A DNA stretch of 64,000 bases from Haloarcula hispanica ATCC 33960 (GCF_000223905.1 NC_015948.1:2604001-2668000); one strand, 5' to 3'. Positions 17,470-26,188 are shown, numbered from the stretch's first letter. The notes: generated by a model not told the origin, from the sequence alone. Made by a program: numbers and translations.

Positions 17470-18606
17470 TTAGAACGGTTCCGGGGACCCAACGAGCCGC
17501 TGCATCTCCATCGCACTGGAGAAGTCCTCGCGGGAGACCACACGGGTCCCCTCGGGGCCGTCGACGAAGGCGGCGGTGGCTCTGGCGGTGTCGAGTTCGA
17601 CGAGCACGTCGAAAGCGGCAGTTTCCGAGGCAAAGCGCGGCAGGTCGGTCTCCATCAGGTCGGCGACGGTGTCGGCCTCACGTTCGGCCTTCGAGAGTTC
17701 CCTGAAATCGCCGACGGTGACGACGCCGACCACGTCGCCGCCGCGCGTGACAGCGAACTCCGTCCGCCGGTCGGCGAACATCCGGTCGACGAGGTCCTCG
17801 ATACTGGCGCTGGCCTCGATAGTCGCGTCGAGCGGGCTGGCCACGTCGTCGACGGTCAGCCCTTCCAGCAGGGCGGCCAGGGCAACCGTGCGGGATTCAC
17901 TCGACGCAGCGCCGTAGACGAACAGCGCGAGTAGCAGCAACATCGGGCTAAACGACATGACGCCGACGACGGCGAACAGCACGGCGAACCCGGTCCCGAT
18001 CCGAGCGGCGATGCGAGTCGCCGTCGCGTAGGGTCGCTTTCGCGCGAGCAGCGCCCGGAGGACGCGGCCGCCGTCCATCGGGAACGCCGGCAGCATATTG
18101 AACACGGCGAGGAAGAGATTGGTGACGGCCAGCCAGCCAACGACAAACAGCGTCACCTGCGCGCTCGCTGGCAGGGCAAACAGCGCGGCGTAGCAGGCGA
18201 GCCCGGTCAGAATACTCACGGCCGGACCGGCCAGCGCGATGACGAGTTCCCGGTTCCACTCCTTGGGCATGGATTCGAGGCTGGCAAGGCCGCCGAGAAT
18301 CCAGAGCGTGATCGACTCTACCCGGAGCCCGTAGCGCATCGCCGCCCAGGCGTGGCCCAGTTCGTGCAGTGCGACGCTGGCGAACAGACCCACCGCCGCG
18401 GCGGTGCCGATGAGCCACGGCGTCTGGCCCGCGGTCAGCACCGTGAGGTCGAGCGTCACGCCGGAGAGAGCGCTCACGATGCCGGCGTACACCGATATCT
18501 GTGCCCCGCTGCCGATAATCCAGGCCAGCACCGGCAGGAAAATCAGCAGCGAGACGTTGACCCGTATCGGGATCCCCCAGACCGTCGTGATGTGGAAGTT
18601 TCGCAC
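17470..18606 (-). CDS. Site-2 protease-family membrane metalloprotease with CBS domains
   Basis: Intramembrane peptidase of family M50. The 378-residue chain has an N-terminal membrane domain with the zinc motif [15 protein letters not shown] (HExxH near residue 81) and the second-ligand motif [17 protein letters not shown]. After about residue 245 come two CBS modules ([20 protein letters not shown] and the following [18 protein letters not shown]), which commonly bind adenine nucleotides and may gate activity. The arrangement matches archaeal rhomboid-independent S2P homologues. Substrate unknown; membrane-anchored regulators are typical targets in bacteria. Confidence 0.9.
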   Translation of the reverse strand: MRNFHITTVWGIPIRVNVSLLIFLPVLAWIIGSGAQISVYAGIVSALSGVTLDLTVLTAGQTPWLIGTAAAVGLFASVALHELGHAWAAMRYGLRVESITLWILGGLASLESMPKEWNRELVIALAGPAVSILTGLACYAALFALPASAQVTLFVVGWLAVTNLFLAVFNMLPAFPMDGGRVLRALLARKRPYATATRIAARIGTGFAVLFAVVGVMSFSPMLLLLALFVYGAASSESRTVALAALLEGLTVDDVASPLDATIEASASIEDLVDRMFADRRTEFAVTRGGDVVGVVTVGDFRELSKAEREADTVADLMETDLPRFASETAAFDVLVELDTARATAAFVDGPEGTRVVSREDFSSAMEMQRLVGSPEPF

Positions 18607-18703
18607 GGGAAGTCCAACGAACAGTGGCCGGGTATAGCTTCTGACTGGGGACGGCGCCGACGAGTAGCGGCCTTATTCAGGGTGTAGCGTGTACGGACAC
18701 CTA

Positions 18704-19450
18704 ATGACAGTTCGACACGACGGGCTGACCGTCGACTGGCTGGGGTACGCGACGCTCCGGTTCGCCGGCGACGACACGGTGGTGTACGTCGATCCGGGCC
18801 GGTACGGCGTGCTCACCGGCGAGTGGGAGCCCCACACGGACGGTATCGGCCACCCGCCAAGCAGCGACTACCGCGCCGAGGACGGCGACGTGGTGTGTGT
18901 GACCCACGTCCACCACTACGACCCAGACGGCATCGAGCGCGTCGCGAGCGAGAACGCGACCATCGTCGCCTACGAGGGTATCGACGAGCGCGTGGGCGAC
19001 CGGGACCTCCCGCCGCTGTCCTCGCTCCCCTACGACGTGGTCGAGGTCGGGATGAAATCGCAAACGACGGTCAAGGACGTACCTATCTGGTCGACGCCGG
19101 CGTACAACGAACCGGACGGCCCGCATACGCTCCCCGACGGGACGCCCTACCACCCGGAGGGCTTCGGCTGTGGCTTCATGATCGCCGTCGAGGGGACCAG
19201 AGCGTTCTATCCCGGCGATTCAGACGTCCTGCCGGGCCACCGGACACTTGAGGTATCGCTGCTGTGTCCGCCTATCGGCCCGCGGGCGACCATGGACCGC
19301 CACGAGGCCGCCTCGCTGGCCGCGACCATCGACCCGGACCTCGTGATGCCGGTCCACTACAACACCTTTTCCAACCTCGAAGCCGACTCCCGCGAGTTCG
19401 CTGCCGACGTAGCCGAAGCCGGCGTCCCGGTCGTGTTAGACGAGCAGTGA
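18704..19450 (+). CDS. MBL-fold metal-dependent hydrolase (UlaG-like)
   Basis: A 248-residue metallo-beta-lactamase-fold protein. Visible motifs are WLGYATLRF at the N-terminus, the metal motif THVHHYDPDG (HxHxxD form), YPGDSDVL in the middle and MPVHYNTF near the end, all in the order seen in the UlaG/RNase Z-like branch. It lacks the long insertions of ribonuclease members and is more like small-molecule hydrolases annotated as Zn-dependent hydrolases. ATG 18704 is preferred over 18689 because family proteins begin just before the first strand. Substrate unknown. Confidence 0.85.
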   Translation: MTVRHDGLTVDWLGYATLRFAGDDTVVYVDPGRYGVLTGEWEPHTDGIGHPPSSDYRAEDGDVVCVTHVHHYDPDGIERVASENATIVAYEGIDERVGDRDLPPLSSLPYDVVEVGMKSQTTVKDVPIWSTPAYNEPDGPHTLPDGTPYHPEGFGCGFMIAVEGTRAFYPGDSDVLPGHRTLEVSLLCPPIGPRATMDRHEAASLAATIDPDLVMPVHYNTFSNLEADSREFAADVAEAGVPVVLDEQ

Positions 19451-19468
19451 GCGGGCGAAAGATCGGCG

Positions 19469-20764
19469 TTAGCCACCGTCGGCCCACCCGCTCCGCTCCC
19501 GGTGGGCCTCGGCGATCTCCTCGATGTCGTCCGTCCCCAGAACGCCGCGTTCGGTGACGACCGTCACTGCCGATGCCGGCGTCAGGTCGAAGGTGGGGTT
19601 GGACACAGCGATGTCGGCGTCACCGTCGTACACCTCCTCTGGCTCCCGCTCTTCTCGGCCCCACGCAGCGTGCGGTGCGATTTTGTCCGTGGCACACACG
19701 GCGTAGCAGTCCACGGCCGCGGCGGCCGCCGACAGAGCTGCTGGGCAGGTTCCAACTTTGTTGACCACGCGGCCATCCGGAAGAACTCGGTCGGCCCCGA
19801 CGACGAGCGTGTCGGCATTCCACACATCCAGTTCGTGACCGAACGCTGCGTCAGTAGTCAGCGTCACCGCGGCGCTGTCGGCGAACGTCTCCGCGACGCC
19901 GACGCCTTCACCGCCGGGCAGTGACTCGGCGACGAGCACGGCCGCTGGGGCAGCGGCGTCGACCACTGCACGGACTGTCCCGGAGCGAGACAGCGTCGCG
20001 AGGCGGTCACCGACGTGCTCGGCGGCGACGGCGGCGGCGACGCGGTCGGCGGTCACCGCGTGATTCAGCGTTTCGGTCGCCGCCCGCTCGACAGCCGCTG
20101 GCGATTCATCGGTCACGGCAGCCATCGCTCGGTTGAGACGGTTCGCGACGACGACCATCGAGGAGCGCGCTTCGCGGATTTCAGCGGCGAGGGCAGCGAG
20201 CATGTCCCAGCCGTCACCGTCCCGCTCGGCCGTCTCCAGGTCGTCAGACCGTCCGGCATCGGCCAGGGCGGCCTCGTCGCGCAGCACCTCCAGTGCCCGG
20301 AGCGACAGCCACGCCGAGCCGTGGGTCCGGTCCTCGCGTACTGTCGCCACTCGCGGGCGAACGCGGTCCCAGGAGGTCCACAGCCGCGGGACCGTCTCGC
20401 GGACCAGTATGTCGGGCGGGTGGACCCACGCAGTCTCGGTCGTCTCCTCGTTAGTCGCGACTGTGCGGGCCGCACAGTCGAACAGGAACGGATGAACGAC
20501 CCATCGAACGCCCCGGTCGTCGTCAGCGACCCGAAACGAGTCGCCCTGCCGGACGAGCGTCACCGCGTCGGCCAGCCCGGTCTCCTCGTCGATTTCGGCC
20601 CGCGCGGCCGTCTCCGGATCCCGATCTCGCCCGGCGTCGTCGGCGACGTGTCCCGCGACCCCGCTCCACTGGCCCTGATACGAGCCGACTGCATCGCTCC
20701 GGCGCAACAGCAACACCTCGCCATCGCTGCGCAGGAAGCACGTCACGACAGGGCGTGTCTCCAT
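19469..20764 (-). CDS. Nudix domain fused to an eIF2B-like (IF-2B/ribose-1,5-bisphosphate isomerase-like) domain
   Basis: A 431-residue two-domain protein. Residues 1-130 form a Nudix domain: VVTCFLRSDGEVLLLRRSD, GVAGHV and a Nudix box in which DPETAARAEIDEETGL keeps the metal-binding Glu residues but has Ala in place of the usual Arg. Residues 150-431 match the eIF2B alpha/beta/delta fold with GADRVLPDGRVVNKVGT, CYAVCATDKIAP and NPTFDLTPASAVTVVTERG. Archaeal members of this fold include ribose-1,5-bisphosphate isomerase of the AMP pathway, methylthioribose-1-phosphate isomerase and aIF2B-like proteins. A nucleotide- or sugar-phosphate-processing role is inferred. The start at 20764 is preferred over 20791. 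Confidence 0.85.
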   Translation of the reverse strand: METRPVVTCFLRSDGEVLLLRRSDAVGSYQGQWSGVAGHVADDAGRDRDPETAARAEIDEETGLADAVTLVRQGDSFRVADDDRGVRWVVHPFLFDCAARTVATNEETTETAWVHPPDILVRETVPRLWTSWDRVRPRVATVREDRTHGSAWLSLRALEVLRDEAALADAGRSDDLETAERDGDGWDMLAALAAEIREARSSMVVVANRLNRAMAAVTDESPAAVERAATETLNHAVTADRVAAAVAAEHVGDRLATLSRSGTVRAVVDAAAPAAVLVAESLPGGEGVGVAETFADSAAVTLTTDAAFGHELDVWNADTLVVGADRVLPDGRVVNKVGTCPAALSAAAAAVDCYAVCATDKIAPHAAWGREEREPEEVYDGDADIAVSNPTFDLTPASAVTVVTERGVLGTDDIEEIAEAHRERSGWADGG

Positions 20765-20842
20765 ACGGCCGTGAACGGCTGGCCGGGGCAATAAAGTCCG
20801 GGCCAGTGAGAGCCACAGTCGAGGCGGGATGCGTTGAGAGAA

Positions 20843-21946
20843 CTACAGCGCGTCGAGCAAGCGGTCGACATCGTCAGCCGTGTTGAACGCATGGACCGAC
20901 GCCCGAAGCGCCTCGGGGTGGGAGAGTGACCTGATAATGACACCCTCGGCCGCGAGTCGCTCGACGGTCGCCTCGGGGTCGTCGGCAGTGAACGTCACGA
21001 GTCCCGACTCGTAGTCGCGGGGGCTCAGCAGCCGGTCGCCGAGGCCGTCCTTGAGCCGGTCGGTCAGCCGTTCGACGCGGGCCTGAATCGTATCGAATCC
21101 GACGGCCTCGACCGTCTCGATGGCGTTCGCGAGCGCGACGTACGGGACCGGTGAGGTAGTGCCGACCTCGAACCGGCGCGCGCCCGGGTAGTACTCGTAT
21201 CCGTCCCCAGTGGGATTCTCGACGCTCCGGTAGCCGATGCGAGTCTGGCGCAGTCGGTCGTAGGCGTCGGGGTCGACGTAGAGGAACCCGCCGCCCCAGA
21301 TACCAAGCAACCACTTGTGCCCCGCTGCGGCCACGAAATCCGCGCCCCACTCGGTCACGTCGACGGGGTGTTGCCCGACGGACTGGACGGCGTCGACGAG
21401 CACCTGTGCGCCGGCGTCGTGGACCACGTCGACGACATCCCCGACCGGAAGTCTGGTCCCGTGTGTCCAGGTGAGCGAACTCAGCGCCACCAGTCTGGCG
21501 TCGGCCACGGCGTCTTTTACGTCAGCCATGTCGAGCCGACCACCCTCGGTTTCCAGTACGCGGACCTCGATATCGTGGGTGTCGGCCAGCCGGTCCCACG
21601 GGAGCGTTCCGGCGGGGTGTTCGAGGTCGGTCCGGACCACTACGTCGCCGGGCTGCCAGTCGATAGCCCCTGCAACCATGTTGACCCCATCGGCGGTACT
21701 GCGAGTGAACGCGACGTTGGCGGCCTCGGTTCCGATGTGGCCGGCGACGACTTCGCGGGCCGCCGCGATAGCGTCCCACGCAACCGTGTAAGGGCCGTCG
21801 CCGGCAGGTGCATCGAAGGCGTGGCGTTCGAGAAACGCCGTCGCAGCGTCGACTACGGGGCGCGGCGTCGGCCCGCTTGCCCCCGTGTTGAAGTACGTAC
21901 ACCGTTCGAGTGCCGGAATCGACGCTCGGAGCTCGGCTGGGTCCAT
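20843..21946 (-). CDS. Class V aminotransferase (cysteine desulfurase/epimerase-like)
   Basis: PLP-dependent enzyme of 367 residues. It starts with FNTGASGPTPRPVVDAA and has the phosphate-binding segment TRSTADGVNMVAGAI, the PLP-ring partners VDAVQSVGQHPVDV and the Schiff-base lysine Lys 211 in AAGHKWLLGIWGGG. This arrangement fits the isopenicillin-N-epimerase and SufS-like branch of class V enzymes. No obvious mobile Cys loop typical of a cysteine desulfurase is seen, so a non-desulfurase role is likely. It is a separate transcription unit from the Nudix fusion with a 78-base gap. Confidence 0.88.
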   Translation of the reverse strand: MDPAELRASIPALERCTYFNTGASGPTPRPVVDAATAFLERHAFDAPAGDGPYTVAWDAIAAAREVVAGHIGTEAANVAFTRSTADGVNMVAGAIDWQPGDVVVRTDLEHPAGTLPWDRLADTHDIEVRVLETEGGRLDMADVKDAVADARLVALSSLTWTHGTRLPVGDVVDVVHDAGAQVLVDAVQSVGQHPVDVTEWGADFVAAAGHKWLLGIWGGGFLYVDPDAYDRLRQTRIGYRSVENPTGDGYEYYPGARRFEVGTTSPVPYVALANAIETVEAVGFDTIQARVERLTDRLKDGLGDRLLSPRDYESGLVTFTADDPEATVERLAAEGVIIRSLSHPEALRASVHAFNTADDVDRLLDAL

Positions 21947-22162
21947 GTCCGTTTCGATGGCCCCCGACGCCTTCAGCCCTGTGTGAGCCAGTAGGCAGTT
22001 TCGCAGTCGGGGTTCCGGAACAGTAGTACGATTCTGATTCTGCGACTACCCGTAGCTACCGTATATTCTACTTTGTTGTGTTTCACAAACTCTGTCGATT
22101 GTTTCGACGTTTTCGAATCGTTGAGTCTATCCCGACAGTCAGGGAAGACGTAGAGTGGTAAC

Positions 22163-22780
22163 TCAGTCTTGCTGGCACTCACAACCGCCCTGCTCGAAGA
22201 ACTCCGCGACGGCGTACTGGCTGCCACACGACTGGCACAGCACCTGCGCGTCCAGAAACACCTCGAAGTCCTCGATGTCAATGCGGCCCGTATCGCGTAG
22301 TTTCTCGATGCGCTGGTCGGTGACCGACAGCGTTCGGGTCAGTAGCCGCTGAATGCTCTCGAGGTCCTTTTCGATCTTCTCGTCGTCGGACAGTCCCTGG
22401 TACTCCGCGCCGCGCCACTCCTTCAGATACGACCGGATAGCCTGGTAGGTGATGAAATCGGTTTCGAGACCATCGACGTCGACGCCGTTGCGTTCGAGTC
22501 GATTGACGGTGTCGGTCCTGACACCTGTGCTGATGTCGTCACCGGTGAGGTTCTCGTAGGTCGATTCCACGTCGCTTTCGAGGGCACTCAGGCCCGCATC
22601 GACCAACTCGCGTTCGAGGAGGCGCTTGTTGAAAAACTCCGCGAGGTCACGGAGGCTCATGCGCTCTTCACCGTCGCCCGTCCAGCGGGCCTCCATCTCC
22701 GCACCGAGTCCATCGAGTTCGTACTCGTCGATGAGCCGAGCGACTTTGCTCGACGGCCGGCCGTCTGTCGTATTCGCCAT
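22163..22780 (-). CDS. rdfA: Rod-determining factor RdfA
   Basis: Haloarchaeal cell-shape protein; in Haloferax volcanii RdfA is required for rod morphology. The 205-residue protein begins with SSKVARLIDEYELDGLGAEM, continues MSLRDLAEFFNKRLLERELV and ends in a Cys cluster (LCQSCGSQYAVAEFF, then CEC) that may bind zinc. It follows the SMC-like gene by 44 bases on the same strand, an association known for haloarchaea (the hp24/sph pair of Halobacterium salinarum, as I recall). The 216 bases after its stop are unusually AT-rich for the window and hold no gene I can see. Confidence 0.85.
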   Translation of the reverse strand: MANTTDGRPSSKVARLIDEYELDGLGAEMEARWTGDGEERMSLRDLAEFFNKRLLERELVDAGLSALESDVESTYENLTGDDISTGVRTDTVNRLERNGVDVDGLETDFITYQAIRSYLKEWRGAEYQGLSDDEKIEKDLESIQRLLTRTLSVTDQRIEKLRDTGRIDIEDFEVFLDAQVLCQSCGSQYAVAEFFEQGGCECQQD

Positions 22781-22824
22781 CTGTTGTTCCCACGTACGGT
22801 AACCGGAACTAAAAGACTACGGGG

Positions 22825-24786
22825 TTAGATCGAGGTGATGCGGTTGAAGTCGTCGTCCAGCGCCTGCGCGTCCTCCGGCAAGAGGGCGACGACGAGATGC
22901 TCGGCGTAGTCGGCGAAGTACTCGACGAGTTCGGCGATCCGCGCCGAATCGATGGCCTCCAGCGAGTCGAGCAGCATGAACGGAACGCTCTCGTGGAGGT
23001 CGTGCACCAGATAGCCCGCGAGAGCGAAGATGAGCCCGGTCACTTCGCGCTCGCTCTCGCTAAGGTGCTCGATGGTGTCCTCGTAAGCCGCGCCGTTCTC
23101 GGTGGTCCGGACGATGTGGAGTTCGAACACCGTTCGGTCGACCTTCTGGCGCCCCTCGCGGACGGTCTGCTCGACGCGTTCGATCCAGATGCGTTCGAGG
23201 TTCTCGTACTCCAGAATGCCGAGGATAGCGTCCATGTGCTCGTTGAACTCGTCGACAGCGTTAGCCTCGATCTGGTCGATTTTCGTCCGCTTGTCGGTGA
23301 GTTCCTCAACGAGGGCGTCGCGTTCCTCGCGGAGGTCGTCGGCCCGCTTGACCATCTCCTCGATCTCTTCGATTTCGGCTGATACGTCGTCGAGGTCGGA
23401 TTCCAGGCTGTCGATCTCGAACTCGAGCTGGTTTGCCTCCCGGTGTAGTGAGAGGATCTCGTCAAAGTCCTCGGATTCGAGGTTGTCGACCTCGTCTTCC
23501 AGCGACTCGACGTCGTCAGTCAGTTCCTCGCGTCGCTCCTTCAGCGAAGTGATCTGCTCCTCGCGGCGTTCGATCTCCGTTTCGGTCTCCTGTATCTTCC
23601 GCTCGACGTTCTCGCGACGGCGCTGCTTCTTTTCCGCCTCGCGCTGGTCGGTCTTGAGATCGTCGAGTTCCGACTTGATGTCGTTGAGGTCCTCGACCTT
23701 CCCCCGGCGGAGGTCCTGCAGGCGGTCGACGGTGTCTTCTATCTGCTCGCGGTCGACCGTCGAGCCACACGTCCAGCAGACGACGGATTCCTCGTCTTCG
23801 CCTTCGAGGAGTTGCTCCGTCACCGCGCCGTCGGAGCCTTCGGGCGCGTCTTCGAGTGACTGAATGACGTCGTAGTCTTCCTCTTCGAGCCGTTCCTCGT
23901 TGTACTGGATGAGGCTCTGAAGGTCGGAGATCTCGCTGTTCAGCCGCTGGCGCTGGTCGCGCAGGCTTGCGATCTCGTCTTCGAGGTGCTGCTGGTCGCC
24001 CATCGGCGTCTCCGGCAGTTCGTCCAGTTCGTCTTCGAGGTCGGACCGTTCGCGTTTCAGCGAGGAGATGCTCTCCTCCTGTGCCTCGATGTCCCGCCGG
24101 ACAGATTCGAGGTCCGACCGCGTCGAGCGGAGTTCGTCGAGTTTCTCTTCGAGGACGTCCTGTTCCTGACGGCTCTCCTCGATGTCCCGGCTGCTGTTGT
24201 CGATCTCCTCCTCGCGCTCGGCCAGTTCCTCGCGTTTCTCCTCGATCTGCTCGCGGAGTTCGGTCCGGCGCTGCTCGAGGTCCGGAAGGTCGCGCTGGTG
24301 GGATTCAACCGTGGCGAGTTCGTCGTTGATGTCGCCTTTCTCCGCTTCCAGCTGTTCGACTTCCGAACGGATCGCGTCGATGTCGACCGGGCGCATGATG
24401 ATCTCGCGGAGGTCGTCGCCGCGAGCCACGGACCGGCGCGCCTCGTTAGTTTCGAGGAGGAACGCGAACAGGTCGGCGACCTCGGGGTCGTCGAGGTAGC
24501 CGTCGCCGTCGAACTGGACAGCATCCCCCGCCCGCGTGAGCGTCCGTTCGTACACCTCATCCCCATACGTGAGGGCAACGCTCCCCTCGTCGGCGTCGCC
24601 TTTCAGCGTGGCCTGCGTACTCCCCATTGCCGCCATAATAGACTGCAGAAACGACGTCCGGTTTGTGGCGTTCTTTCCCGTCAGCACCGTCACACCCGGT
24701 GGAATATCGACTGATGTCTCGTCGATCCCACCGATATTGGTGACATCAAAATGGGCGACACTAGATCCTTGCTTTGATTCTGGCAT
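22825..24786 (-). CDS. Archaea-specific SMC-related protein (Sph-like) with zinc hook
   Basis: A 653-residue SMC/Rad50-like protein. It has an N-terminal head, two long heptad coiled-coil arms (about residues 140-300 and 345-530) around a zinc-hook-like CWTC (Cys 337, Cys 340), and a C-terminal head. The ATPase motifs are altered: the Walker A site reads GKNATNRTS (residues 37-45) with Arg 43 in place of Lys, the signature is LSESE (575-579), and the Walker B segment FMLLDSLEAID has Ser 608 where Glu is expected. The Sph protein of Halobacterium was described as essential and cell-cycle regulated. The start is supported by a TATA-like box 27 bases upstream. Confidence 0.85.
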   Translation of the reverse strand: MPESKQGSSVAHFDVTNIGGIDETSVDIPPGVTVLTGKNATNRTSFLQSIMAAMGSTQATLKGDADEGSVALTYGDEVYERTLTRAGDAVQFDGDGYLDDPEVADLFAFLLETNEARRSVARGDDLREIIMRPVDIDAIRSEVEQLEAEKGDINDELATVESHQRDLPDLEQRRTELREQIEEKREELAEREEEIDNSSRDIEESRQEQDVLEEKLDELRSTRSDLESVRRDIEAQEESISSLKRERSDLEDELDELPETPMGDQQHLEDEIASLRDQRQRLNSEISDLQSLIQYNEERLEEEDYDVIQSLEDAPEGSDGAVTEQLLEGEDEESVVCWTCGSTVDREQIEDTVDRLQDLRRGKVEDLNDIKSELDDLKTDQREAEKKQRRRENVERKIQETETEIERREEQITSLKERREELTDDVESLEDEVDNLESEDFDEILSLHREANQLEFEIDSLESDLDDVSAEIEEIEEMVKRADDLREERDALVEELTDKRTKIDQIEANAVDEFNEHMDAILGILEYENLERIWIERVEQTVREGRQKVDRTVFELHIVRTTENGAAYEDTIEHLSESEREVTGLIFALAGYLVHDLHESVPFMLLDSLEAIDSARIAELVEYFADYAEHLVVALLPEDAQALDDDFNRITSI

Positions 24787-25095
24787 TGGTCTGCTGTAGT
24801 CGGAGCGGATATAAAAATAATTTCATTGCCGAAAACCAAATTACACACTTGGCGCCCCGAGTGCGGGCGGACACGCCAGACTCGACGGCGATGAGACACG
24901 GCAGACAGCGCACAGACTGACAGTCGATTCCGGAATAACACCTGTACCAATATTATTCCGATACAGAAGGATTGACGGGAGGGAGAGGAGGTTTTTCTCT
25001 CTTATACTACTGTTTTATTGTGGATAGCAATCTTAACCGCTTGTGAGTCTCTTCAGATGCCAACCTATAAGTCGGCGTGATCGGAAGCAGGTCGT
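24787..25095. promoter_or_regulatory. Divergent promoter region of the SMC-like gene and the 25096 gene
   Basis: A 309-base AT-rich gap without a gene. On the minus strand TTTTTATATC around 24809-24820 is about 27 bases before the SMC-like start. On the plus strand CCTATAAG at 25064-25071 is 28 bases before ATG 25096. Both fit leaderless transcripts. Between them lies the inverted repeat CGGAATAA (24931-24938) with TTATTCCG (24953-24960), then a purine-rich to pyrimidine-rich run near 24975-25003. Confidence 0.55.
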
Positions 25096-25443
25096 ATGAC
25101 CCGTTACGAAACGCTGCTCGAGGTCGAACTGGACGAGTGGGACAGTGGGTACGGTGTCTTGCAGATCGTCGATCCGGATGACAGCGACACCGCCGAGTTA
25201 CGGTTCTGCTACTTCAACGAAAACGGCAAGTTCACGAACCGGCCGCTAACGCTACGACCCGACGAAGAGACACTAGACCGGACGACGCGGATGGTGGAGA
25301 ACCTCGGCTACGTCGCCCGAACGTTCGACCCGGCAGAGATCCGTGAACTCGTCGACGCGCTCGGCGAAGAACGGGTTATCGAACTCGCACAGCTCGTCGA
25401 CACGCTCGGTGAAGCGCGGCTAGCGGAGATACTTGGGGAGTGA
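25096..25443 (+). CDS. Unrecognised acidic protein upstream of the fluoride channel genes
   Basis: A 115-residue protein beginning MTRYETLLEVELDEWDSGYG. It has a beta-rich N-terminal half and a C-terminal pair of related helices (EIRELVDALGEERVIELAQ and LVDTLGEARLAEILGE) that look like an internal repeat. There is no signal, Cys or membrane segment. Its stop overlaps or adjoins the first crcB gene, so it is probably cotranscribed with the channel pair. A strong leaderless promoter precedes it. I do not recognise the family. Confidence 0.7.
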   Translation: MTRYETLLEVELDEWDSGYGVLQIVDPDDSDTAELRFCYFNENGKFTNRPLTLRPDEETLDRTTRMVENLGYVARTFDPAEIRELVDALGEERVIELAQLVDTLGEARLAEILGE

Positions 25444-25445
25444 AG

Positions 25446-25829
25446 ATGGCAGACACCCACCCACTGGTGACGGTCGAAACTATCGTCCTTGTGGGTCTGG
25501 GGGGCTTCGCCGGCTCGAACCTCCGGTACTTCGTCGGCCTCTTTGTTCCGGGGTTACAGGGGACACTGCTGGTCAACGTCTGCGGCAGTTTCGCGCTCGG
25601 CGTGCTCGTGTACGAAGGGCTGCAGGTCGGTGCGCTGGCCAGCGAGACGAAACTGGCCGCGTCGACCGGCTTCATCTCGTCGTTTACCACCTACAGCACG
25701 TTCGCAGTGGAGACGGTGTTAACGCCCGAGTGGGCTGTCGCGAACATCGTCGGCAGCTACGCTCTGGGGTTTGCCGGTGTCCTCGTCGGCCGTGAGGCCG
25801 TCCGGCTGTTCGCCGGAGGTGGCCGCTGA
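25446..25829 (+). CDS. crcB: CrcB/Fluc fluoride channel subunit 1
   Basis: Small membrane channel subunit that exports fluoride. The 127-residue protein has four hydrophobic segments and the family motifs GGFAGSNLRYFVGL, NVCGSFALGVL and FISSFTTYSTFAVE (the conserved Phe/Thr/Ser pore segment). An in-frame GTG at 25440 is an alternative start. It overlaps the second channel gene by one base (TGATG), so the two are translated together and probably form a heterodimer of opposite topology, as in other two-gene Fluc systems. Confidence 0.9.
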   Translation: MADTHPLVTVETIVLVGLGGFAGSNLRYFVGLFVPGLQGTLLVNVCGSFALGVLVYEGLQVGALASETKLAASTGFISSFTTYSTFAVETVLTPEWAVANIVGSYALGFAGVLVGREAVRLFAGGGR

Positions 25830-26188
25830 TGGTCGCTATCGAGCCGGCGCATCTGGTCGGGACCGGCGGCGCTATCGGCGCGCTCTGTCGTCACTACCTG
25901 GCGGGGGCTGTCCAGCGAGAGACGTTCCCGCTCGGGACGCTCACGGTGAACGTCATCGGGAGCTTCGTCCTCGGACTGCTGACGTTTGCTGGCGTCACCG
26001 GCGATGCAGCGCTGCTGGTCGGTGTCGGCGCGTGTGGCTCGTTCACGACGTTTTCCTCGTTTTCGGTCGGGACGGTGCGGCTATGGGAGGACGGCTACGT
26101 GGCGCTGGCCGTACTCAACGCCGTCGCCAACCTCGCCTGTGCGCTGGCCGGGATCGGATTGGCCTGGGGCGTCGTACAGATCGTGTGA
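25829..26188 (+). CDS. crcB: CrcB/Fluc fluoride channel subunit 2
   Basis: Partner of the preceding subunit, 119 residues with four membrane helices. Family motifs are GTGGAIGALCRHYLAG, LTVNVIGSFVLGLL and GACGSFTTFSSFSVGTV. Unlike subunit 1 it has the usual CRH in the first motif. In two-gene Fluc channels each protein contributes one orientation to the dual-topology dimer. No fluoride riboswitch is obvious upstream of the operon. It converges with the HerA-like gene after a 14-base gap. Confidence 0.92.
   Translation: MVAIEPAHLVGTGGAIGALCRHYLAGAVQRETFPLGTLTVNVIGSFVLGLLTFAGVTGDAALLVGVGACGSFTTFSSFSVGTVRLWEDGYVALAVLNAVANLACALAGIGLAWGVVQIV

Noticed and set aside
25000-25445. A fluoride riboswitch before the crcB pair
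   Set aside because: The promoter of the operon gives a leaderless transcript starting at 25096, so there is no 5' leader to fold, and no crcB-motif conserved core was seen in the upstream 100 bases.
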